From Chlamydiales bacterium (GTDB lineage Bacteria; Chlamydiota; Chlamydiia; Chlamydiales; JAACFD01): 6,191 nt of DNA. Made by a program: the position numbers and the translations under genes. The DNA lies in the NCBI GenBank assembly GCA_009937555.1, contig JAACFD010000126.1:1-6191 (forward strand). Reading direction: 5' to 3'. The notes under the pieces are model-generated. The model had not been told where the DNA came from. It saw nothing but the letters and a program-made list of their open reading frames with translations, and did no database searches. Position 1 is the stretch's first letter. Every line of letters begins with the position of its first letter. Below, piece by piece: positions 1 to 5,744 of the stretch.

Positions 1-39
1 ATACTTTTGAGTGGTATAAAAGCTTAAAATGCTATAGTG

Positions 40-1854
40 CTATTTCTTAGCTCTTTTTCTTTCATTCTCTTTTAGAAGAATCTTACGAACTCTAATATTT
101 TCAGGAGTAACTTCAATAAGTTCATCGTCATCTATAAAGTCAATAGCTTCTTCAAGAGTAAGTTTTTTAGCAGGTATTAATGTTAAGGCTTCGTCAGTAC
201 CTGAAGCACGAACGTTGGTTAACTGTTTTGCTTTAGTTAAGTTAACTACCATCTCTTTATCTCTTCGGCAGATACCAACAACCATACCCTCATAAATTTC
301 TTCACCAGGAGCGCAGAGCAGGTCTCCTCTATCCTGAAGTGTGAAAGAGGCATAGGCATTGCTCTTACCTTGGCACATAGAGATCATAACAGCTGTTTTT
401 CTTTGTTCAATTTTACCTTTCCAAGGAGCAAAAGAATCATACAGGGTACTTAGAACCCCAAGACCTCTAGTTACAGTAATGAATTCATTTCGGTATCCAA
501 GCAGCCCCCTAGTAGGGATTAGAAACTCTATCTGTGCAAGGCCTTCAGGGGTAACATGCAGATTTTGCATTTGTCCCTTTCGCTTTGAGAGTTCTTCAAT
601 GATAACACCAGAAAATTCTTCAGGAACTTCAATATAAGCTTTTTCTAGCGGTTCATGAAGCTCTCCATCTACTTCTTTGGTTAGAACTTGAGGTTTACCT
701 AAGCTAAGCTCAAAACCTTCTCTACGCATAGCTTCAATTAAGACAGCTAGGTGCAACTCACCACGTCCCGCTACTCGTATTGTATCAGATAGATTTTCAG
801 GCTCTTCAATCTTTAATGAGATATTTGAACGCTTTTCCTTAAGCAGGCGCTCTTTAATCTTATTAAAAGTTACGTGCTTACCTTCTTTTCCAGCAAAAGG
901 ACTAGAGTTAGCTGAGATGTTGATAGATACTGTAGGTTCATCTAGTGCAATAGGAGGTAGGGTTTGAACATTATTAGGTGTGCACAGAGTATCACCTAGC
1001 ATAACTTCAGGTACACCTGAAAGTGTTATAATATTACCAGCTTCAGCTTCATCTAGTGTTATTTTCTTAAGTCCGTAGTGACCTTCTATTTTAGTGACAC
1101 TGTGGTTGGACTGTTTGCCATCTTGTGTAGCACACACGATAGGCATATTAACTTCAGCCTTACCGCTGATGATACATCCTGTAGCCATTCTACCTACATA
1201 GTCATTGTAAGAAATACTCATAACCTGCATTAGAAACGGCTGGTTTTCAATAACCTTTGGAGCTGGACATTTGTCGATGATCATCTGGTATAGAGGTTTC
1301 ATATCAACATTTGGATCATCAATGGCATTTTTAGCAAAACCAGATAGGCCAGAAGCATAAATATGAGGGAAATCAAGTTGTGAATCATTAGCTCCTAGCT
1401 CAACAAATAAATCAAATGTAAGGTCTAGAGCCTTGTCAGGCTTAGCATGTGGTCTGTCAATTTTATTAATCACAACAATAGGATTTAAGCCCATCTTTAG
1501 GGCTTTTGATAAGACAAAACGCGTCTGAGGCATAGGTCCTTCCTGAGCATCCACAAGAAGCAATACTGAGTCAACCATTCCTAGCACCCTTTCAACCTCA
1601 CCTGAAAAGTCAGCGTGGCCGGGAGTATCAATTAAGTTAATCTGGTAGTCATCATAAGGGATCATGGTGTGCTTAGAGAAAATAGTGATACCTCGTTCTT
1701 TCTCTTGGTCATAACTGTCCATCATGCGCTCAGGGAGTTCTTCATTATCTCTAAAGAGGTTAGATTGCTTTAGTAAGCTATCTAGGACAGTGGTTTTTCC
1801 GTGGTCAATGTGGGCGATAATAGCGATGTTTCTAATAAAAGCAGCTTTGCTCAT
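40..1854 (-). CDS. typA: Ribosome-associated translational GTPase BipA/TypA
   Basis: This 604-residue protein matches the BipA/TypA family in full length (about 600-615 residues). BipA binds the ribosome in the cytoplasm, hydrolyses GTP, and helps 50S assembly and growth under stress. The GTPase domain has all motifs: P-loop AHIDHGKTT (14-22), switch I region ERGITI (53-58), DTPGH (76-80), NKID (130-133) and ASGLSG (167-172). A beta-barrel domain follows (about 205-300), then EF-G-like domains with GRGELHL (363-369) and MRREGFEL (376-383). Next come TRGLLGYRNEF (448-458) and the BipA-specific C-terminal domain with KQLTNVRASGTDEA (543-556). LepA and EF-G lack that last block, which settles the identity. 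The ATG has a good ribosome site (aaggaag, 5 nt upstream). It is transcribed alone, away from the gene at 2076. The tail is very basic (KENERKRAKK). No defects are seen. Confidence 0.98.
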   Translation of the reverse strand: MSKAAFIRNIAIIAHIDHGKTTVLDSLLKQSNLFRDNEELPERMMDSYDQEKERGITIFSKHTMIPYDDYQINLIDTPGHADFSGEVERVLGMVDSVLLLVDAQEGPMPQTRFVLSKALKMGLNPIVVINKIDRPHAKPDKALDLTFDLFVELGANDSQLDFPHIYASGLSGFAKNAIDDPNVDMKPLYQMIIDKCPAPKVIENQPFLMQVMSISYNDYVGRMATGCIISGKAEVNMPIVCATQDGKQSNHSVTKIEGHYGLKKITLDEAEAGNIITLSGVPEVMLGDTLCTPNNVQTLPPIALDEPTVSINISANSSPFAGKEGKHVTFNKIKERLLKEKRSNISLKIEEPENLSDTIRVAGRGELHLAVLIEAMRREGFELSLGKPQVLTKEVDGELHEPLEKAYIEVPEEFSGVIIEELSKRKGQMQNLHVTPEGLAQIEFLIPTRGLLGYRNEFITVTRGLGVLSTLYDSFAPWKGKIEQRKTAVMISMCQGKSNAYASFTLQDRGDLLCAPGEEIYEGMVVGICRRDKEMVVNLTKAKQLTNVRASGTDEALTLIPAKKLTLEEAIDFIDDDELIEVTPENIRVRKILLKENERKRAKK

Positions 1855-1859
1855 AGTGT

Positions 1860-1866
1860 CTTCCTT
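1860..1866 (-). promoter_or_regulatory. Shine-Dalgarno site of typA
   Basis: On the minus strand this reads aaggaag, 5 nt before the typA ATG. It supports the chosen start. The same seven bases, with a 4-nt gap, precede the first methyltransferase-like gene (4043-4049), so it appears to be the preferred ribosome site here. Confidence 0.8.
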
Positions 1867-1886
1867 AAACTTTTAAAAAAGAGAAT

Positions 1887-1915
1887 ATTATATCTGATAT
1901 TTGAAATAATTTGAA
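1887..1915 (-). promoter_or_regulatory. Predicted sigma70-type promoter of typA
   Basis: On the minus strand a perfect -10 box TATAAT (1892 down to 1887) lies 17 bp downstream of TTCAAA (1915 down to 1910), which matches 4 of 6 bases of the -35 consensus. Transcription would begin near 1880, giving a leader of about 25 nt that contains the Shine-Dalgarno site. The rest of the 221-bp divergent gap (1855-2075) is very AT-rich. I could not find a convincing plus-strand promoter for the gene at 2076 in it; TATAAA at 2057-2062 is too close to the start codon and has no good -35 partner. Confidence 0.55.
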
Positions 1916-2063
1916 GGTAAAACTTTTAGAAGTTTATTTAGCTTTATCTCATAAATAGGTATTTTTTAAAGAAAAGATTTTACTTCTTTAAATTTAATGA
2001 CTTACAAAATAAATATTGAATTTACTAGTCTTTTTCCCGATTTCTTAAGGTCTCTTTATAAAC

Positions 2064-2067
2064 GGAG
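2064..2067 (+). promoter_or_regulatory. Shine-Dalgarno site that decides a GTG start
   Basis: GGAG lies 8 nt before the GTG at 2076, a normal distance. An ATG at 2071 is only 3 nt away and is followed by CTG TGA, so it cannot start the long frame. Upstream in the long frame there is no ATG, GTG or TTG before the stop at 2046-2048. GTG at 2076 is therefore the only good upstream start. Confidence 0.65.
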
Positions 2068-2075
2068 CTCATGCT

Positions 2076-3080
2076 GTGACATCTAAAGCTGAAGCTATCC
2101 ATAGGACACAAGTAGCTAATGCATCGTCTTCTACACTAAGACAACAGCCTTCTAAAAGGCAATTGCAGGAGCTCGTAAGCTCTAAAGTTGCCAGGGAGGC
2201 TCTAGAGCAAGATAGCTCAAGTGATGAAGACAGCAAAAGACCTTTAAAGCGCTGTAATGCTATGCCCTACCCATTTCCCTCTCAAGATAGTAGAGAAAAA
2301 CCTTTTCTCTCACCTACAAGAACTGTTGTTTCAAGAGGGCACTGTTCCAATCTCTTTCCTGGAGCTATTGATCAATCAGAAGGAAGAATTACTTTACTTA
2401 GCCAGTCGTACAAGATGTTGGAAACAGGCCCTGTTAACTTTAGTGGTGAGTCTTATGTATCAATAGGAGCATATCCACAGAGTTCCCAAAGAGAGTTACT
2501 ACTTTTTGATACAAAGGCTAGTTCTCAAGCGGAGGACTGTTTTAGAAAGCTAGAGACATTTTTTTTAAGAGCTCGAGATATTAGCTCTCATAGAGTGATT
2601 AGCATCATAAGAGTGATCCGTTGGACAATGGAGCATACTGAGAAAGCATTAGTAAATAAGTCTAATGAAAAAGTAGCAGCGCTAATTGCTTCTTGGGAAG
2701 GGGAACAACTGGAATTGTCATCAGGAGCTTCTATACCACTTATCCCTATAGATTTTTTTATCAAGCATCAGACCGGTGTATGTAGACATAGAGCTTTATT
2801 GTTTGCCTATTTGTTTTCAGAATTAGTTAGGAAGTATCCTGATTGCTTTAGCGGTGCTACAGATGTTCTATACTACAGGGCGACACTTGCTAGAGCGGGG
2901 CATGCTTGGGTGTGTGTAAAAGATGGTTCAGGTAGAGTTTATAGTGTAGATCCTACACTGGGCAAGATTATTGCTATAGAACAAGAGATGTTTTCTTGTA
3001 GTAGAAGTCCTCTTGAATCAGTCTATGGAAGAGAAGCTGCACTTGAGTTTATCCAGAGGGTAGCTCCAGAGTTTTTATAG
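2076..3080 (+). CDS. Transglutaminase-like (papain-fold) protein, possible secreted effector
   Basis: This 334-residue protein has a C-terminal domain resembling the transglutaminase-like superfamily. The catalytic triad is visible in the usual order: Cys236 in TGVCRHRALL, His276 in AGHAWVCV and Asp292 in VYSVDPT. The GVCRHRA-GHAW-VDP pattern recalls bacterial transglutaminase-like peptidases and the plant EDR1 N-terminal domain. Members of this fold hydrolyse or transfer amide bonds (protease, deamidase, amidase or crosslinking), and the substrate here cannot be told. Residues 1-80 look disordered and rich in Ser, Gln and charge, with an acidic DSSSDED run (46-52) next to basic SKRPLKR (53-59). 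Residues 150-230 look helical. There is no signal peptide and no membrane segment. The gene stands alone, divergent from typA and convergent with the pseudouridine synthase gene 25 bp away. A disordered head without a Sec signal plus a hydrolase-type fold fits a type III or IV effector, but that is inference. The start is GTG. Confidence 0.85.
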   Translation: MTSKAEAIHRTQVANASSSTLRQQPSKRQLQELVSSKVAREALEQDSSSDEDSKRPLKRCNAMPYPFPSQDSREKPFLSPTRTVVSRGHCSNLFPGAIDQSEGRITLLSQSYKMLETGPVNFSGESYVSIGAYPQSSQRELLLFDTKASSQAEDCFRKLETFFLRARDISSHRVISIIRVIRWTMEHTEKALVNKSNEKVAALIASWEGEQLELSSGASIPLIPIDFFIKHQTGVCRHRALLFAYLFSELVRKYPDCFSGATDVLYYRATLARAGHAWVCVKDGSGRVYSVDPTLGKIIAIEQEMFSCSRSPLESVYGREAALEFIQRVAPEFL

Positions 3081-3105
3081 AAACATAGTGGGGATGGTAC
3101 TTAAG

Positions 3106-3837
3106 CTAGCAAAAGTTTTCATCAGGATTTAAAAAGCGCCAATGTCCCTCTTTAAGTTTCCCTAACTTAACCTTTCCTACGCGAACTCTTTTTAGCGCTA
3201 AAACTTCAAGTTGCACAAGCTCACACATTCTTCTAATCTGCCTTTTCTTTCCTTGCTTAAGGATAAACTGAATCTGGTCTTCATTAACACTCTTTACTAT
3301 GGCTGGCTTTAGTTTCTTCCCGTCTAACTCTAAGCCATTTCTCAAGAGCTTTAATTTATCGTTGCTTAAGTTACCTTTATAACGGACTAGATACTCTTTT
3401 TCAACGCTGGTGCTTTCGCCAATTATTTGCTTTGCTAGGCGCCCATCTTGAGTGAAAACCAGGAGCCCTTTTGAGTTAATGTCTAGTCTACCTGCAACGC
3501 TTAGTCTACTCAGTTGTTCTTTTAGTAGTTTCCTTTGCTTAAATTGAGGATCTTGTCTCTCTTGTGTAATTAGGGTTAAAGCGTCCTTGTAACCTTTTTC
3601 TGGTAAGTTGGAGACATATCCAAGAGGTTTATTTAGGAGTATGGTGACTTTCTGATTTTGTTGTTTTGAAGCTTCTTTTGAGAGGGAGATATCATCTTTT
3701 TCTGTAGCTTTGGTTCCTAGTTGTGAAACTTTCTCACCATTAAGAAAAACCCAGCCTCTTTTAATATAATAATCAGCTTCTCTTCTTGAGCATATGCCCC
3801 GCTGTGATAGTATCTTAGAAATTCTTTCTTCGTTCAT
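3106..3837 (-). CDS. rRNA pseudouridine synthase, RsuA/RluB/RluF family
   Basis: This 243-residue enzyme isomerises a specific uridine in ribosomal RNA to pseudouridine. An N-terminal S4 RNA-binding domain (about 3-50) carries the signature ICSRREADYYIKRGWVFLNG (15-34). The catalytic domain has LLNKPLGYVS (67-76), the active-site motif AGRLD with catalytic Asp119, the following SKGLLVFTQDGRL (122-134), KEYLVRY (147-153) and QGKKRQIRRMCE (195-206). The closing block LKRVRVGKVKLG...GHWR is also typical. The S4 wording resembles RluF most, but the family members (RsuA, RluB, RluE, RluF) differ in target base and cannot be separated safely by eye, so no symbol is given. A basic insert of about 20 residues (92-112) precedes the catalytic motif. 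The ATG lacks a recognisable Shine-Dalgarno site and has a short predicted leader. It is convergent with the transglutaminase-like gene and divergent from the methyltransferase pair. Confidence 0.95.
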   Translation of the reverse strand: MNEERISKILSQRGICSRREADYYIKRGWVFLNGEKVSQLGTKATEKDDISLSKEASKQQNQKVTILLNKPLGYVSNLPEKGYKDALTLITQERQDPQFKQRKLLKEQLSRLSVAGRLDINSKGLLVFTQDGRLAKQIIGESTSVEKEYLVRYKGNLSNDKLKLLRNGLELDGKKLKPAIVKSVNEDQIQFILKQGKKRQIRRMCELVQLEVLALKRVRVGKVKLGKLKEGHWRFLNPDENFC

Positions 3838-3865
3838 AAGTTTTTAGTGGTTAGAAATTTAGTCT

Positions 3866-3894
3866 ACTATAGCAGCGCTTTAAGAAAAATGCAA
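3866..3894 (-). promoter_or_regulatory. Possible promoter of the pseudouridine synthase gene
   Basis: On the minus strand TATAGT (3871 down to 3866) matches 5 of 6 bases of the -10 box. TTGCAT (3894 down to 3889) lies 17 bp upstream as a weak -35. Transcription would start near 3859, leaving a leader of about 22 nt with no clear Shine-Dalgarno site. Confidence 0.4.
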
Positions 3895-3909
3895 AAAATC
3901 TCTCAAATC

Positions 3910-3985
3910 TTTTAGCTAAGCTTGCTTATTCCTTTTGGGGAAGCTTAAAAGCTTGTAGCTAAACTTTCTTAAAGCTTAGCTGAGA
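3910..3985. repeat. Cluster of inverted and direct repeats in the divergent intergenic region
   Basis: agctaagctt (3914-3923) and its exact reverse complement aagcttagct (3972-3981) form the arms of an imperfect palindrome. Allowing two G-U pairs, the stem extends to 14 bp (3910-3923 with 3972-3985). Inside, tagctaaactt (3956-3966) repeats tagctaagctt (3913-3923) directly with one change. A second hairpin (gcttattcc 3924-3932, tttt loop, ggggaagc 3937-3944) lies in the loop. AAGCTT occurs four times (3918, 3941, 3949, 3972). The block lies between the divergent pseudouridine synthase and methyltransferase genes. It could be an operator array, a structured leader or a degenerate repeat element; the sequence alone does not decide. 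Confidence 0.7.
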
Positions 3986-3986
3986 C

Positions 3987-4015
3987 TTGATTTTATTAGA
4001 GGCATTAAGTAAAAA
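3987..4015 (+). promoter_or_regulatory. Possible promoter of the methyltransferase-like pair
   Basis: TTGATT (3987-3992, 4 of 6) is followed after 17 bp by TAAAAA (4010-4015, 4 of 6). This is a weak match. It begins one base after the right arm of the palindrome cluster, so a protein bound there would touch the -35 region. The leader would be about 30 nt and contain the aaggaag ribosome site at 4043-4049. Confidence 0.3.
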
Positions 4016-4053
4016 AGATCTTCTTCAAACTATTTTCACCCTAAGGAAGTGCT

Positions 4054-4905
4054 ATGGAATCTATTGCTAGTATTAGTCATTTGGAAACATCAAACTTAAT
4101 AGAAGAGCCGGTTAAAAGTGAGAAGGCTTCTTCTGAAGAGTTAAAATTACAAGAATTAGCTCAAGCTCAATTAGACAATCTTAAAGAGGCTTCTGATGTT
4201 GAGTATAAAAAGTTTAATATCAAAAGGCTGCCAGGATACAAGAGTGTTAACAACCCTCAAAGATGGAACTCAATTTTTAAAGAATTATCTAAAACTGCAC
4301 CTGACCGCAGATTTACTGTAGTAGATTATGGTAGTGACCGAGGCGCCTTTTCTATGGCAACAGCTAAAACCTTCGCTAAGTCAAGAGTCTTTTCTTTTGA
4401 TACAGACCAAATGGCTAGGTCTGTAGCCGAAAAGCACAACGAACCTTTTGTCTCTTCGATAGATATTCATAAAGAGCACTTACAAAAGTATGGGATACGT
4501 AATAACTGGATCCTGAATAGAGAAGTAAAGCAAGAGGACTTCGATAAGTTTAACAAGAGCGGCCTACACTTTGATGTCCAGTACTGTTTAAGCTTTTTCC
4601 ATTGGACTGAGACTCCTAATCCAAGGTCTTTTGATAAAGCATTTGTGGCTCACCTAAAAAATGCAAATACTAGCTTTTTTGAAATGCTTACTCATGTGCC
4701 ACGATGGTATGAGGGTGAAAAAAATCCTTTAGATATCATGAAAAGAGCTTTAAAAAGAGAAGGGCTAGAAGTCTCGATTAAACGTTTAAGTCAAATTAAA
4801 GCAAGAACGTTATATCGCATAGATCTAAAAAAAACTAAAAAAGCTACTCCTGCAAATGAGGTTGCAGCTCGTATTGCAAAACTTGATCTTCAGAGGAAGG
4901 GGTAG
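4054..4905 (+). CDS. Class I SAM-dependent methyltransferase-like protein, copy 1
   Basis: This 283-residue protein appears to contain a Rossmann-type SAM-binding fold. FTVVDYGSDRGAFS (87-100) fits motif I (hhDxGxxxGxFS). RVFSFDTD (111-118) would be strand 2, with an acidic residue that holds the SAM ribose. FDVQYCLSFFHW (173-184) sits where motif IV is expected, followed by a strand in NTSFFEML (205-211). No known substrate family is recognised, so the methyl acceptor (RNA, protein or small molecule) is unknown. Residues 1-50 are charged, Glu- and Gln-rich and probably helical or disordered, and are mostly unlike copy 2. From Phe54 onward it aligns with the next gene end to end. About 10 residues are missing relative to copy 2 around 212-228, after the FFEM strand. 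The tail is basic (LKKTKKATPANE). The ATG has aaggaag 4 nt upstream. Its TAG directly abuts the next ATG. There is no signal peptide. Confidence 0.8.
   Translation: MESIASISHLETSNLIEEPVKSEKASSEELKLQELAQAQLDNLKEASDVEYKKFNIKRLPGYKSVNNPQRWNSIFKELSKTAPDRRFTVVDYGSDRGAFSMATAKTFAKSRVFSFDTDQMARSVAEKHNEPFVSSIDIHKEHLQKYGIRNNWILNREVKQEDFDKFNKSGLHFDVQYCLSFFHWTETPNPRSFDKAFVAHLKNANTSFFEMLTHVPRWYEGEKNPLDIMKRALKREGLEVSIKRLSQIKARTLYRIDLKKTKKATPANEVAARIAKLDLQRKG
4893..4902 (+). promoter_or_regulatory. Ribosome-binding site of copy 2 inside the end of copy 1
   Basis: The purine run gaggaagggg ends just before the TAG (4903-4905) of copy 1, and the ATG of copy 2 follows immediately at 4906. A strong Shine-Dalgarno site overlapping the last codons and a zero-base gap favour translational coupling, so the two proteins are probably made together. 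Confidence 0.75.
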
Positions 4906-5742
4906 ATGTTGAAAGTCGAATCTTTTGATAGTCAATTAGTGGAAAAGCTAGAGGAACCTCTAGCTTTTTCCAAGAAAGGTCATAGAAGCTCAAAAGTTGC
5001 AAGTAGATCTGTAGAGAAGTTTGACATAGCCAGTCTACCAGGTTACCAGCGTAAGAAGAATATTCAGCGTTGGGATCATATATTTGAACAATTAGCAAAA
5101 GATGCTAAACGTTCATCTTTCACTGTCGCAGATTATGGTAGTGAAAGAGGAGCCTTTTCTTTGGCAACAGCTAAAACCTTTACTTCTTCCAAGGTTTTTT
5201 CTTTTGAGTCTGAGGAAATGGCTAAGTCTGTAGCTAAAAAACATAAAGATCGTTTTAGATCGCCAATTGAGTTGCACCAGGCTGAGCTTAAAAAGCATAG
5301 AGTTGGTAACAATGAAATTATCAGACGAAGGTTTCACAAAGAAGACTTTTCAAAAGCTAATAATTTGAAACTTCATTTTGACTATCAATATGCTTTAAGT
5401 ATTTTTCACTGGCTAGACATCAATTCGCCTAAAGCTTTCGATAAAGCTTTCTCTGAGTTTGTTAAAAATGCTAACACGACATTTTTTGAAATGATTAGCG
5501 TGGAAAATATTGGTATAGCAATGGGCGATAAAGTGCACTCTTGGTATGGTGACCTTTACCGCGTATCTGACTTATTTGAGAGAGCTTTAAGTAGGCATAA
5601 AGTGAAAGCTAAAGTGACAAGGCTTTGTTGTACAGATGGTCGATGGCTTTATCGCATTGACTTAGATAAAAAGCAAAGAGCAACTACAGCTAATAAAGTA
5701 GCTACTCTAGTTAAAAAAATAGATCTTTCTAAAAAGGTCTAG
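4906..5742 (+). CDS. Class I SAM-dependent methyltransferase-like protein, copy 2
   Basis: This 278-residue paralogue of the preceding gene keeps the same landmarks: VADYGSERGAFS (74-85) as SAM motif I, KVFSFESE (96-103) as strand 2, FDYQYALSIFHW (158-169) at the motif IV position and NTTFFEMI (190-197). Across motif I and strand 2 (41 aligned positions) I count 28 identities with copy 1. The last 20 residues also match (ATTANKVATLVKKIDL against ATPANEVAARIAKLDL). Unlike copy 1 it keeps a longer loop (about 198-215, IGIAMGDKVHSWYGDLY) that may shape the substrate pocket. The N-terminal 38 residues differ from copy 1, and their DNA holds a strong hairpin (4941-4971). It is translated from a site inside copy 1. 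Its stop codon lies 2 bp from that of the convergent gene at 5745. The substrate is unknown. Both copies keep the likely SAM-binding residues, so neither looks dead. Confidence 0.8.
   Translation: MLKVESFDSQLVEKLEEPLAFSKKGHRSSKVASRSVEKFDIASLPGYQRKKNIQRWDHIFEQLAKDAKRSSFTVADYGSERGAFSLATAKTFTSSKVFSFESEEMAKSVAKKHKDRFRSPIELHQAELKKHRVGNNEIIRRRFHKEDFSKANNLKLHFDYQYALSIFHWLDINSPKAFDKAFSEFVKNANTTFFEMISVENIGIAMGDKVHSWYGDLYRVSDLFERALSRHKVKAKVTRLCCTDGRWLYRIDLDKKQRATTANKVATLVKKIDLSKKV
4941..4971 (+). repeat. Near-perfect hairpin early in methyltransferase-like copy 2
   Basis: ggaaaagctagag (4941-4953) pairs with ctctagctttttc (4958-4970) around a gaac loop. That is 13 bp with one G-U, or 13 bp ending gg/cc with one bulged T. 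It begins 35 nt after the copy 2 start codon and lies in frame, encoding part of EKLEEPLAFSK. The arm ends in five T's. The corresponding stretch of copy 1 (around 4081-4125) has a similar Leu/Ile-Glu-Glu-Pro protein motif but no palindrome. Possible roles are an attenuator, a translation or mRNA-stability element for copy 2, or a small palindromic insertion. Confidence 0.75.
5713..5740 (-). terminator. Possible intrinsic terminator of the minus-strand gene, inside copy 2
   Basis: Read on the minus strand, agacc-tttt (5740 down) pairs with aaagatct (ending at 5721) in an 8-position stem with one C-A mismatch and a 4-nt loop. It is followed by A and seven T's (5719 down to 5713). This fits an intrinsic terminator for the gene ending at 5745. 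It lies wholly within the last codons of the convergent methyltransferase-like gene. The stem is short and AT-rich, so the call is tentative. Confidence 0.4.
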
Positions 5743-5744
5743 CA

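Larger units (their letters stand above)
4213..5739 (+). repeat. Tandem gene duplication (two methyltransferase-like units)
   Basis: The unit 4213-4902 (copy 1, residues 54-283) aligns in protein sequence with 5020-5739 (copy 2, residues 39-278). At DNA level most of it has diverged, but exact blocks remain: 14 bases at 4324-4337 and 5131-5144, and 19 bases at 4355-4373 and 5162-5180, both around SAM motif I. The unit length difference is mainly the loop of about 10 residues after the FFEM strand. Confidence 0.85.

Noticed and set aside
1..39. Terminator for typA
   Set aside because: Only a 5-bp stem (4-8 with 18-22) is visible and no convincing T-run follows; the terminator may lie beyond the window.
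359..637. Plus-strand open frame of 92 codons
   Set aside because: It lies entirely antisense within typA, whose protein is conserved throughout; no ribosome site or recognisable protein character.
2292..2310. Perfect 8-bp hairpin (agagaaaa / ttttctct) with a 3-nt loop
   Set aside because: A/T-rich, within coding sequence, short, and plausible by chance in this composition.
2257..2466. Plus-strand open frame of 69 codons
   Set aside because: Different frame inside the transglutaminase-like gene; no independent start signal.
3081..3105. Bidirectional terminator between the convergent transglutaminase-like and pseudouridine synthase genes
   Set aside because: No stable stem with a flanking T-run in the 25-bp gap; only the short palindrome gctagc at 3105-3110.
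3910..3985. CRISPR array
   Set aside because: Repeats are too short, irregular and inverted, with no regular spacers.
4844..5098. Minus-strand open frame of 84 codons across the junction of the two methyltransferase-like genes
   Set aside because: Antisense to two genes with clear mutual homology; no supporting signals.
5113..5337. Minus-strand open frame of 74 codons
   Set aside because: Antisense to the conserved SAM motif region of copy 2.
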